A stretch of 64,000 nt of DNA, taken from positions 2,418,001 through 2,482,000 of the forward strand of contig NZ_CP058579.1 of NCBI RefSeq assembly GCF_013402875.1, written 5' to 3'. Within the stretch, counting starts at the first letter, position 1, and every line of letters starts with the position of its first letter. The notes beneath the pieces are model-generated. The model did no database searches, was not told the origin of the DNA, and worked only from the letters and a program-made list of their open reading frames with translations. Made by a program: the position numbers and the translations under genes. This DNA comes from Halorarum salinum. GTDB taxonomy: Archaea > Halobacteriota > Halobacteria > Halobacteriales > Haloferacaceae. Of the stretch, positions 42,652-50,746 are shown one piece after another.

Positions 42652-43095
42652 GTGACCGACGACGCCGCGCTCGTCCGCGAGCGCATCCTGTCCGAGCACG
42701 CCGACCTCCTCGGGACGACCGCCGACTGCGCCGAAGCGGTCGCGGCCGGGTGGGGCGGTGACGCGACCGCCGACCGCGAGGCGGTGGTCCCGCCCCTGCG
42801 CGCGGCGCTGGAGCGGTCGGGCGCGCTCGGGCGGCTGCCGGAGATGCTGTCGACGGCGGCCAGGGCGCTCGACGCGACGCTGCCGGCCGAGCCGGTCGCC
42901 GCGCCGCCGTACGTCGTCGTGGCGGCGACCGGCCCCGTCGTTCGCGCGACGTTCCCCGACCGCGGACGGCTCGTCGTCGAGGTAAGGGTGGTCCGCGTCG
43001 AACGGGGCGGGGACGGCCCCCGGTATCGACGCGTCGCGGGCGGAGGGGCCGACCCCGTCGACCCGCGCGACCTGCTCCGCGTCTCGTTCCGCTGA
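42652..43095 (+). CDS. Haloarchaeal conserved protein, function unknown
   Basis: A 147-residue protein starting with GTG. The N-terminal half is helical (ALVRERILSEHADLLGTTAD, then VVPPLRAALERSGALGRLPE). The C-terminal half holds beta strands (APPYVVVAATGPVVRATFPD, LVVEVRVVRVERG). No known motif. It diverges from bolA with 111 bp between starts. Confidence 0.65.
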   Translation: MTDDAALVRERILSEHADLLGTTADCAEAVAAGWGGDATADREAVVPPLRAALERSGALGRLPEMLSTAARALDATLPAEPVAAPPYVVVAATGPVVRATFPDRGRLVVEVRVVRVERGGDGPRYRRVAGGGADPVDPRDLLRVSFR

Positions 43096-43132
43096 CGGCG
43101 GCCTTTTGGTGGTGGCTTCCCTCCCGGCGCAC

Positions 43133-44281
43133 ATGCGAATCGTCGACTACGACCTGTACGCGGTCCCGCCGCGCTGGCTCTTCCTCCGCGTCGAGACGGA
43201 CGACGGCACCGTCGGCTGGGGGGAGCCGGTCGTCGAGGGGCGCGCCCGCACCGTGAAGGAGGCCGTCTCGGAGCTGATGGACGACTACCTGCTCGGCGAG
43301 GACCCCCTCCCCGTCGCCGACCACTGGGAGCGGCTCTATCGCGGCGGCTTCTACCGCGGCGGGCCGGTGCTCATGTCCGCCATCGCGGGCATCGACCAGG
43401 CGCTGTGGGACATCAGGGGTAAGCACTTCGGCGCGCCCGTCCACCAGCTCCTCGGCGGTCCGGTCCGGGACCGCGTCCGGGTGTACCAGTGGGTCGGGGG
43501 CGACAGGCCCGAGGGCGTCGCCGAGGCGGCCCGGGAGAAGGTCGACGCCGGCTTCACGGCGCTGAAGATGAACGGGACGCCGGAGCTGGAGCGCGTCGAG
43601 TCGCCGGCGGCGATCGATCGGGCCGCCGAGCGGCTGCGGACCGTCCGGGAGGCCGTCGGCCCGGAGGTCGACGTCGGCGTGGACTTCCACGGCCGCGCGA
43701 CCAAGACCGCGGCGAAACAGCTCGTCGCGGCGCTCGAACCGCACGACCCCTTCTTCGTCGAGGAGCCGGTGTTGCCCGAACACGACGACGCGCTCGCGGA
43801 CGTCGCCGCCTCGACGTCGGTCCCGATCGCCACCGGGGAGCGGCTGTTCCACCGGACGGACTTCAAGCGGATCTTCGAGGAGAACGCCGTGGACGTCATC
43901 CAGCCGGACCTCTCGCACGCGGGCGGCATCACGGAGGTCCAGCGCATCGCCGCGATGGCGGGCGCCTACGACGTGTCGGTCGCGCCCCACTGCCCGCTCG
44001 GGCCGGTCGCGCTTGCGGCCTGCCTCCAGGTGGACGCCGTCGCGCCGAACGCGCTCATCCAGGAGCAGAGCCTCGACATCCACTACAACGAGACGAGCGA
44101 CGTGCTGGACTACCTGGCGGACCCGTCCATGTTCGAGTACGAGGACGGCCTCGTTCCGGTCCCGGACGGGCCGGGGCTGGGAGTCGAGGTGGACCGCGAC
44201 GTGCTGGAGGAGCGGGACGGCCACGACGACTGGCACAACCCGGTGTGGCGGCGGCCCGACGGGTCCGTTGCGGAGTGGTGA
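43133..44281 (+). CDS. dgoD: Enolase-superfamily dehydratase, D-galactonate dehydratase type
   Basis: A 382-residue enolase-superfamily enzyme. Metal ligands are Asp184, Glu210 and Glu236; DFHGR supplies His186 next to the first Asp and APHCPLGP supplies His286. All five sit one residue later than those of E. coli D-galactonate dehydratase, a strong match to that subgroup. The reaction would be D-galactonate to 2-keto-3-deoxy-galactonate, the entry of a De Ley-Doudoroff-like route. Specificity among sugar acids is not proven. An SDR dehydrogenase gene follows after repeat element B. CCTTTTGG about 26 bp upstream supports ATG 43133. Confidence 0.8.
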   Translation: MRIVDYDLYAVPPRWLFLRVETDDGTVGWGEPVVEGRARTVKEAVSELMDDYLLGEDPLPVADHWERLYRGGFYRGGPVLMSAIAGIDQALWDIRGKHFGAPVHQLLGGPVRDRVRVYQWVGGDRPEGVAEAAREKVDAGFTALKMNGTPELERVESPAAIDRAAERLRTVREAVGPEVDVGVDFHGRATKTAAKQLVAALEPHDPFFVEEPVLPEHDDALADVAASTSVPIATGERLFHRTDFKRIFEENAVDVIQPDLSHAGGITEVQRIAAMAGAYDVSVAPHCPLGPVALAACLQVDAVAPNALIQEQSLDIHYNETSDVLDYLADPSMFEYEDGLVPVPDGPGLGVEVDRDVLEERDGHDDWHNPVWRRPDGSVAEW

Positions 44282-44350
44282 TGATAAATCTCCGTCGGTG
44301 ATCGTGGCGTTTCTGTGGCGGTCGGAACGGGTTCCCCGGTGGCGACCGCG

Positions 44351-44714
44351 GAAGCCCCCGCGCCTATCGAGTCGGGGGACCGCGCCTGCGCTCCTCGTCG
44401 GTCGGCCTGCGGCCTCCCTCCTGCGGTGCTTGACGGTCCGCGCCTTCCCCGAGAGCCGCGGCCCCTTCCATTCCCACCCTGCCGGTTCCACGGCCGAGCG
44501 CAGCAGGCCCGACTACCGAACGCACACGCCGTGGGTAGCCTGGCGTGGCGCTGGCGGGTCGACGGTCGGCGGGGTGCGGCGGGCACGACTGCGAGCGAAC
44601 GCAGTGAGCGAGCCGCGCCCGCCGGGGAGGCCTGGGGACGACACGCGACGCTCGCCCGACCGTCCCACGGGGCGGGATTGAAAGGGGCCGGGCTCTCGGC
44701 TCGGGGCTTTCGAG
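44351..44714 (+). repeat. Intergenic element B, copy 3, composite with inverted end
   Basis: The left unit (44351-44477) matches the other B copies: GAAGCCCCCGCG...GAGAGCCGCGGCCCCTTCCA then TTCCCACCC. The right end, 44669-44714, is an inverted unit lacking the inner part: GGGCGGGATTGAAAGGGGCC, then GGGCTCTCGGCTCGGGGCTT. About 190 bp between them contain a palindromic GCGAGCGAACGCAGTGAGCGAGCCGCGC-type segment. It fills most of the 542-bp gap between dgoD and the SDR gene; the remaining 109 bp (44715-44823) show only the SDR upstream region. Confidence 0.65.
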
Positions 44715-44823
44715 GCGTTCTGACCGACGAAAACGACGAACCGACCGGGAACGACCCACACCGAGAAGACGCGGAAGACGTAGCAGACGTGAAGTCCCCC
44801 GCGACCGACCCGTCGAACACGGA

Positions 44824-45651
44824 ATGACCAGCATCGACAACTCCCCCATCGAGGCCACGAGGCTCCCGTCCCGCTTCCAGGACGAAACGGCCGTCGTCAC
44901 GGGTTCGACCCGCGGCATCGGCGCGGGCTGTGCCCGACGGCTCGCGGCCGAGGGCGCGAACGTCGTCGTCACCGGCCGCACGGCGGAAGCGGGCGAGGAA
45001 ACGGTCGCCGACGTCGAGGAGGGGGGCGGCGAGGCCGCCTTCGTGGAGGCCGACATGCGCGACCCGGACGACATCGCGGCGCTGTTCGAGGCGACCGTCG
45101 AGCGCTACGGCGGCCTCGACGTGCTCGTCAACAACGCGGGCGTGGAGACGTACACCGCCGCCGACGAGGCGGACATGGACGACTGGGAGTTCGTCCTCGA
45201 GACCGACTTTCGCTCCTACTGGCTCTGCGCGAAGCACGCCCGCGAGCACATGGACGGGGGCGCCATCGTGAACATGTCCTCGAACCACGCGTTCTCCACC
45301 GGTCCGCGGATCTTCCCCTACAACGCCGTCAAGGCCGGCATCAACGGGATGACCCGCGCGATGGCGCTCGACTTCGGCCCGGAGGTCCGCGTGAACACGG
45401 TCAACCCCGGCTGGGTCGCCATCGACCGCACGACCGGAGACATGTCCGCGGAGCGCCGGGAGGAACTGGCGAGCATCCACCCGACCGGGCGCGTCGGCGT
45501 CCCGGGGGACGTCGCCGCCGCGGTCGCCTTCCTCGCGAGCGAGGAGGCCGGGTTCGTCACCGGCGCGCACCTCACCGTCGACGGCGGCCGGAGCGCGGTG
45601 CTGCAGGACGACTTCCTTCCCGACTACCGCGAACGGCGGGAGAACGAGTGA
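44824..45651 (+). CDS. Short-chain dehydrogenase/reductase
   Basis: A 275-residue classical SDR. The cofactor motif TGSTRGIG lies at 26-33, NNAG at 103-106, catalytic Ser at 152/153 in NMSSNHA, and YNAVK with Tyr166 and Lys170. VNPGWVAIDRTTGDM and GAHLTVDGGRSAVL end it as in glucose/galactose dehydrogenases and 3-oxoacyl reductases. Its position near a galactonate-dehydratase-type gene makes sugar or sugar-acid oxidation plausible; a polyol or ketone substrate is equally possible from the sequence. Confidence 0.88.
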   Translation: MTSIDNSPIEATRLPSRFQDETAVVTGSTRGIGAGCARRLAAEGANVVVTGRTAEAGEETVADVEEGGGEAAFVEADMRDPDDIAALFEATVERYGGLDVLVNNAGVETYTAADEADMDDWEFVLETDFRSYWLCAKHAREHMDGGAIVNMSSNHAFSTGPRIFPYNAVKAGINGMTRAMALDFGPEVRVNTVNPGWVAIDRTTGDMSAERREELASIHPTGRVGVPGDVAAAVAFLASEEAGFVTGAHLTVDGGRSAVLQDDFLPDYRERRENE

Positions 45652-45742
45652 GCGCGGTCGAGAGGGCGGAGCGAACGGGTAGTCGGCGAACCGGCGTCCC
45701 GGGCACCTCGCCGGTCCGAGGGTCGGACGGCGACCCGCGCCG

Positions 45743-47716
45743 CTACTTCCCCTCGAACTCGGGTTTCTCGTCGGACATGAACGCCATCACGCCCTCCATG
45801 AGGTCGTCGGTCCCCATCACCTGGCCGAACGCCTGGCACTCGATCTCGAGGCCGGCAGTGGTGTCGTCGCGGCCGGCGAGCATCGCACGCTTCGTGTAGC
45901 GCTGGGCTACCGGCGGGCCGGCGGCGAGGTCACGGGCCAGTTCGAGGGCACGCTCCTCCAGCTCCTCGTTCGGGTGGACCTCGTTTACGAAGCCGTACGA
46001 CTCCATCTCGGCGGCGTCGTACCGGTCGGCGGTGAGGATGATCTCCTTCGCGCGCCCCTCGCCGACGATGTGACGGAGCCGCTGGGTCCCGCCCCAGCCG
46101 GGGATGAGCCCGAGGTTGAGCTCCGGCTGTCCGAACTCCGACCGCTCGGAGGCGAGCCTGAGGTCCGCACAGGTGGCGAACTCCATCCCGCCGCCGAGAC
46201 AGTAGCCGTCGATGGCGGCGACCACGGGCAGGTCCGAGCCCTCGTACCTGCTGAACGTGGCCTGGCCCTGCCGGGAGAGCTCCACCCCGCGGAGGTTGTC
46301 CGCGCCGCCGGCGGCCATGCTCTGGACGTCCGCGCCCGCCGAGAAGGCGCGGTCCCCCGCGCCGGTGACCAGCACCGACCGGACCTCCTCGTCGTCCTCG
46401 AGCAGGTCGATGGCGGCCCCGAGCTCCTCGATCATCCCGACCGAGACGGTGTTCATCCGGTGCGGGCGGTCGAGCACGATCCGGCCCACGTTGCCGTCCC
46501 GCTCCACGCGGATGGCCTCGAACTCCTCGGTAGCGTCGCCGCCGCCGGCGACGCCGTGGAACCCCTCGCCTGACTCGGCGAGCTCGCGGAGGCGTCCCGC
46601 CGCCTCGTAGCGCTCCGCGCCGGTCTCCTCGTGCAGGTCGTCGAGGGTCCCGACGAGCGTCTCCAGCCCCGCATCGTCCGCCATCCTCGCCGGGCCGTCC
46701 GGGAAGCCCGCGCCGAGCATCACGGCCTCGTCGATGGCGTCCGCGTCGGCGACGTCGTTTTCGACGAGCCCGGCGACCTCGTTGGCCATCGTCGCGAGCA
46801 GCCGGTTCTTCACGTCCTCGCGGCCCGCGTCGGACGGGACGTCGACGCCGCCGTCCGCGTAGTCGTAGAACCCCTCGCCGGTCTTCTTGCCGAGTTCGTC
46901 GTTCTCGACCTTCTCGGCGAGCAGCGGGCAGGGCTCGTAGGCGGCCCCGAGCACCTCGTGCATGTACTCCAGCACGTGGTAGCCCACGTCGATCCCGACC
47001 TGGTCGGCCAGTTCGAAGCTCCCCATCGGGAGCCCGACGTCGAACTTCGTGGTGGAGTCGACCTCGGCGACGGTCGCGTCGCCCCCGTGGACGATCCAGG
47101 CCGCCTCGTTCATCAGCGGGACGAGCACCCGGTTCACGATGAAGCCGGGCGAGTCCTTCCGCACGCGGACCGGCGTCTTGCCCATCCGTTCGGCGACGTC
47201 CTCGACGAGTTCGAGGGTACCGTCGGCGGTGTGGGCCCCGGAGATGACCTCGACGAGCTGCATCCGGACCGGCGGGTTGAAGAAGTGCATCCCGCAGAAG
47301 CGCTCGGGCCGATCCGTGACCTCCGAGAGCTCCGTGATGGAGAGGCTGGAGGTGTTCGAGGCGAACACCGCGTCGGCTGGCGCGTGCTCCTCGACCTCGG
47401 CGTACACGTCCTTCTTGATGTCCATCTTCTCCGGCACCGCCTCGACGACGAGGTCCGCGCCGCCGACCGCCGCCTCCACGTCCACGAGCGGAGTGACCCG
47501 CTCGAGCGCGGCGTCCGCGTCCGCCTCCGTGATCTGGTCCTTCTCGGCGAGCTTGCCGAGCGACCACTCGATCTGGTCGTAGCCGTCCCGGACGAACTCC
47601 TCGTTGATGTCGCGCAGCCGGACCCGATAGCCCGCGAGCGCGGCCACCTCCGCGATGCCGTGGCCCATGTTGCCCGCGCCGAGCACGGCCACCGTCTCCA
47701 CGTCTGTCGCGTCCAT
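45743..47716 (-). CDS. Bifunctional 3-hydroxyacyl-CoA dehydrogenase / enoyl-CoA hydratase
   Basis: A 657-residue fusion. Residues 1-180 are the NAD-binding part (VAVLGAGNMGHGIAEVAALA), 185-380 the C-terminal dehydrogenase domain (KDSPGFIVNRVLVPLMNEAA), and 400-657 a crotonase domain (NVGRIVLDRPHRMNTVSVGM, AFSAGADVQSMA, VAAIDGYCLGGGMEFATCAD). The order, dehydrogenase first, is the reverse of bacterial FadB and matches archaeal fusions known from Metallosphaera. It would hydrate enoyl-CoA and oxidise 3-hydroxyacyl-CoA in beta-oxidation or a 4-carbon CoA pathway. ATG 47716 gives the usual short N-terminus. Confidence 0.92.
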   Translation of the reverse strand: MDATDVETVAVLGAGNMGHGIAEVAALAGYRVRLRDINEEFVRDGYDQIEWSLGKLAEKDQITEADADAALERVTPLVDVEAAVGGADLVVEAVPEKMDIKKDVYAEVEEHAPADAVFASNTSSLSITELSEVTDRPERFCGMHFFNPPVRMQLVEVISGAHTADGTLELVEDVAERMGKTPVRVRKDSPGFIVNRVLVPLMNEAAWIVHGGDATVAEVDSTTKFDVGLPMGSFELADQVGIDVGYHVLEYMHEVLGAAYEPCPLLAEKVENDELGKKTGEGFYDYADGGVDVPSDAGREDVKNRLLATMANEVAGLVENDVADADAIDEAVMLGAGFPDGPARMADDAGLETLVGTLDDLHEETGAERYEAAGRLRELAESGEGFHGVAGGGDATEEFEAIRVERDGNVGRIVLDRPHRMNTVSVGMIEELGAAIDLLEDDEEVRSVLVTGAGDRAFSAGADVQSMAAGGADNLRGVELSRQGQATFSRYEGSDLPVVAAIDGYCLGGGMEFATCADLRLASERSEFGQPELNLGLIPGWGGTQRLRHIVGEGRAKEIILTADRYDAAEMESYGFVNEVHPNEELEERALELARDLAAGPPVAQRYTKRAMLAGRDDTTAGLEIECQAFGQVMGTDDLMEGVMAFMSDEKPEFEGK

Positions 47717-47849
47717 GCTCGCCCGGTCGAACGGCCCCGGATTCAACGTTTCCCCTCGCGCGCACGTGAACGGACGGCCCGTTCACCGGCGTTGGCGTTC
47801 ATCGGCCGGCGCGTCGGCGCGAGTTCACCGCCGGGGTCGCGTCCCCACG

Positions 47850-48011
47850 CTACCGCTTCGCCACCGGATCGAGCCAGTAGGTGGACTGCACCCAGGCGTC
47901 CTCCGACAGCGAGCCCTCGTCGGTGAACCCGAAGATCTGGATCGCGACGCGGCCCTCCATGGGGAGGTCCCGCCACCCCTCCTCTACCGGTTCCGGGCGT
48001 GATTCGGTCAT
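47850..48011 (-). CDS. Small haloarchaeal protein, 53 residues
   Basis: ATG 48011 to stop at 47850. It contains EEGWRDLPMEGRVAIQIFGF and EDAWVQSTYWLDPVAKR. Its amino-acid composition is protein-like (Trp, Phe, Tyr present, charged ends) and it fills a gap upstream of the hydroxyacyl-CoA dehydrogenase gene on the same strand. No family is recognised. Confidence 0.55.
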   Translation of the reverse strand: MTESRPEPVEEGWRDLPMEGRVAIQIFGFTDEGSLSEDAWVQSTYWLDPVAKR

Positions 48012-48144
48012 CCTCGATCGACCTCCTGAACGTCCGGACGGAGGGGGAGCGCGGGGATTGTTAGTCGCCGCTGACCGCGAGTTCATCGGTCGTTACCGAC
48101 GGCGGACCGCGCTCCGGTACTTCGGATGGACGGACCCGAGCGCG

Positions 48145-48735
48145 CTAGGCCGACTCGTACTCGGCCCAGATGTACTTCGTCGCGACCGACCGATACGGCC
48201 GCCACGCCTCGGCGACCTCGCGCATCTCGCCGCGGGTCATCCCCTCCCCGTTCCCGTACAGCCCCTCGATGCCCCGGCGCACCGCGAGGTCGCCGAGCGG
48301 CAACACGTCCTCCCGCTCCAGCACGAACAGGAGGTACATCCGGGCGGTCCAGTCGCCGATCCCCTTGATCTCGGTGAGCAGGTCGACGACCTCCCCGTCG
48401 GAACGGTCGGCCAGCCCGGACTTCGAGAAGTCCCCCTCCCGGAACGCGCGGGCAGCGTTTCGCACGTACTCGACCTTCATCCCGGAGAGCCCCGCCTCGC
48501 GGAGCGCCGACTCCTCGGCGGCGAGCACCGCCTCCGGGGTGACGTCGTCGGCCAGCAGGTCGAACACGCGCTCCTTCACGGCCGCGGCGCTGGCCGTCGA
48601 GAGCTGCTGGTTGATGATGGAGACACAGAGCCGCTCGAACGGCTCCCAGTCCCGTTCCGAGTACGGGTCGTGCCTGTCGAGCAGGTCGGCCATCACGGGG
48701 TCCTCCCGGAGGACGGAGTGGGCGTCTTCGTGCAT
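48145..48735 (-). CDS. DNA-3-methyladenine glycosylase (AlkA-like, HhH-GPD)
   Basis: A 196-residue HhH-GPD glycosylase. LCVSIINQQLSTASAAAVKE is the N-terminal helical part. LTEIKGIGDWTARMYLLFVL is the helix-hairpin-helix; the catalytic Asp follows in LPLGDLAVRRG. It lacks the Fe-S cluster loop of MutY/EndoIII. It excises alkylated bases from DNA for base excision repair. ATG 48735 matches the family start. Confidence 0.9.
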   Translation of the reverse strand: MHEDAHSVLREDPVMADLLDRHDPYSERDWEPFERLCVSIINQQLSTASAAAVKERVFDLLADDVTPEAVLAAEESALREAGLSGMKVEYVRNAARAFREGDFSKSGLADRSDGEVVDLLTEIKGIGDWTARMYLLFVLEREDVLPLGDLAVRRGIEGLYGNGEGMTRGEMREVAEAWRPYRSVATKYIWAEYESA

Positions 48736-48846
48736 GATCGAAGCTACTGATACGGGCACAGGGCGGCGAGCGGGAAAACCTCCCGGTCGCGGCGTCGCCG
48801 CGGTCGAGGGGGCGTCGACGCGTCGGAACCGAACGGAACCGGAGCC

Positions 48847-49041
48847 TTACTCCTCGTCGTCCTCGTCGTCGTCCTTCATCTCCTGGAGCCTCGAGACGAG
48901 GTCGTCGGTCGAGGCGCCGGAGTCGAACGTCATCTCCCCCTCGTGGTCGTTCTCGTGGGCGTCGACCGTCGATTCGTCGCCCGGTCCGCCGCCGGACTCC
49001 TGCCGTTCCTGTTCGGACTCGTCGTAGCTACCGAATCCCAT
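48847..49041 (-). CDS. Small acidic haloarchaeal protein resembling DUF5786
   Basis: A 64-residue, highly acidic protein. The opening MGFGSYDESEQE and the ending LVSRLQEMKDDDEDDEE, with HENDHEGEMTFDSGAS between, are what I recall of the haloarchaeal family DUF5786. No structure or function is known. It is separate from its neighbours. Confidence 0.75.
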   Translation of the reverse strand: MGFGSYDESEQERQESGGGPGDESTVDAHENDHEGEMTFDSGASTDDLVSRLQEMKDDDEDDEE

Positions 49042-49124
49042 GTCCGAACCGAGGCGGCCTGCACGGAAAAGTGGTCCCACTCGCCGGCCGTCCCGTGCGG
49101 CCCGGCGTCTTTCCTTCGGTCGGC

Positions 49125-50468
49125 CTACTCCTCCTCCTCGTTGCGCTCGCGAGTCCCCGACTCGTTCGCCCGACGCTTCACGTCGACCCGATAGTGCTGG
49201 AGGATGTCCCGCCCGAGCAGCAGCGGGTACTCCATGTGCGAGCGGTCCTCGACGCTCCCCGTGACGGTGTGCTGGCGGCCGCCGATGCCGACGACGAGGT
49301 CCACGACCGGCCGTGCCTTCCCGCCCTTCACGCTCCCGGACTTCACCCGCGTCATGCTCTTTATCGGGCCGGCGCCGATCTCGGCCGCCAGCTTCGTGTC
49401 GATGGAGGAGCGGGTCGCGCCCGTGTCGGACTTAGCAAACGCTTGCGTCGAGCCCCGGGTGCCCGCGACGACTACCTCCTCGATGTAGCCGATGGTCGGC
49501 GTGTCCTCCGGCCGCTGCTGGGGGGTGACCGGAAAACACGACGGCATCGTGTCGTCGAGCACCGTGGCCAGTTCGCGGACGCGCTCGTCGTCGACGGCGC
49601 CGCCGCCGCGCTCGATGGCGAGTTTCGCGATGTACGGCGCCGGCGACCGCCCGGTCGCCTTGAACAGCCCCTTGAACCCCGCGGTCGGGTTCACCTCGAG
49701 GACGTACCAGCCGTCGAACCCCTGCACGAGGTCGACGCCGGCGTAGTCCAACCCGACGGTGTCGGTGGCCGCGAGCGCCATCTCCCGCACCTCCTCCGAG
49801 ACGTGTTCGGTCGCGTCCTCCACGTCGCCGCCGAGCGCGACGTTCGTCCGCCAGTCGCCCTCGGGCGCGTAGCGGTTCATCGCGCCGACGATCCGGTCGC
49901 CGACGACGTAGACGCGCTGGTCGTGGTGGCGGGACTCGTCCCGGTCGATGAGCTCCTGGAGGAACGCCTGTCTGTTGCCGACCATCGGGTTGACCGGCTC
50001 CTCGAGGTCGAGTTTCCAGGTGCCGCCGCCGTGGGTGCCGATGGCGGTCTTGTAGACGCCCTCCGGGGAGAAGCGCTCCCGGCCGTCGTTCAGCCGGCCG
50101 TTCGAGAGCGCGAGCAGCGCGTCCGGCACGCGGATGCCCGCCTCCGAGAGCGCGACCGCGGTGGCGAACTTGTGGACCGCCGTGAGCACCGCGGTCGGCG
50201 TGTTCAGCGTCGGCCGTGCCCGCGCGAACGTCGCTGCGAGCCCGAGCCCCTCCGCGGGGTCCTCCGTGTTGGACAGCAGCATCCGGTTCGCCACCACGTC
50301 GACGTCCGGCTCCAGTTCGACCTCCCCGTCGGTGATGCTCACCGAGGCGTTCTCCTCGCGCAGCCACGAGGGGGAGTGTCCCAGGTCCTCGATCGCGTTG
50401 CAGATCGCCTTCGACTCCTTGCTCGTGTGGAGCGCGAGCACGCCCACGCGGACCGGGTCCTCGGTCAT
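49125..50468 (-). CDS. RimK-type ATP-grasp ligase fused to RimB-type retropepsin
   Basis: A 447-residue two-domain protein. Residues 1-290 are a RimK-like ATP-grasp ligase: VGVLALHTSKESKAICNAIE, FSPEGVYKTAIGTHGGGTW (ATP lid), GVDLVQGFDGWYVLEVNPTA (metal-binding Glu/Asn). Residues about 325-432 match the family annotated as ATP-dependent zinc protease, whose bacterial member RimB is retropepsin-like: SDTGATRSSID (347-357) carries the DTG active-site Asp and PLLLGRDIL (415-423) the second retropepsin hallmark. RimK adds Glu to protein tails and RimB cleaves them; here both are one chain. The divergent neighbour is an AstE-like deacylase. The tail is acidic. Confidence 0.85.
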   Translation of the reverse strand: MTEDPVRVGVLALHTSKESKAICNAIEDLGHSPSWLREENASVSITDGEVELEPDVDVVANRMLLSNTEDPAEGLGLAATFARARPTLNTPTAVLTAVHKFATAVALSEAGIRVPDALLALSNGRLNDGRERFSPEGVYKTAIGTHGGGTWKLDLEEPVNPMVGNRQAFLQELIDRDESRHHDQRVYVVGDRIVGAMNRYAPEGDWRTNVALGGDVEDATEHVSEEVREMALAATDTVGLDYAGVDLVQGFDGWYVLEVNPTAGFKGLFKATGRSPAPYIAKLAIERGGGAVDDERVRELATVLDDTMPSCFPVTPQQRPEDTPTIGYIEEVVVAGTRGSTQAFAKSDTGATRSSIDTKLAAEIGAGPIKSMTRVKSGSVKGGKARPVVDLVVGIGGRQHTVTGSVEDRSHMEYPLLLGRDILQHYRVDVKRRANESGTRERNEEEE

Positions 50469-50718
50469 GCGTACACAATCCGCCGGAGCGAGTAAAGGTG
50501 TCCCGGTGCCGTCGGCCGAACGCGACGTGCTCGACCGGCGGACGAACCGTCGAACCGAACCGCTCGTTCCGGCGTTCGTCCCGAACGGCGACGGGTGCGC
50601 CGTCGAGTCGCCGGTTGCCGGTGAACGGCGGACCGTACCGGCGAGCGAAAGCCGTACTGGCAAGCCACGGACCGTGTCGGCGAGCCGCCGGGACGAGCGC
50701 GAGCCCGGTCGAGCAACC

Positions 50719-50724
50719 TTTTAT
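50719..50724 (+). promoter_or_regulatory. TATA-like box of the AstE-like gene
   Basis: TTTTAT lies 23-28 bp before the ATG at 50747, with no SD sequence, indicating a leaderless transcript and deciding this start. Confidence 0.6.
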
Positions 50725-50746
50725 CGCGGGCCGTCGACCAGCGGGT

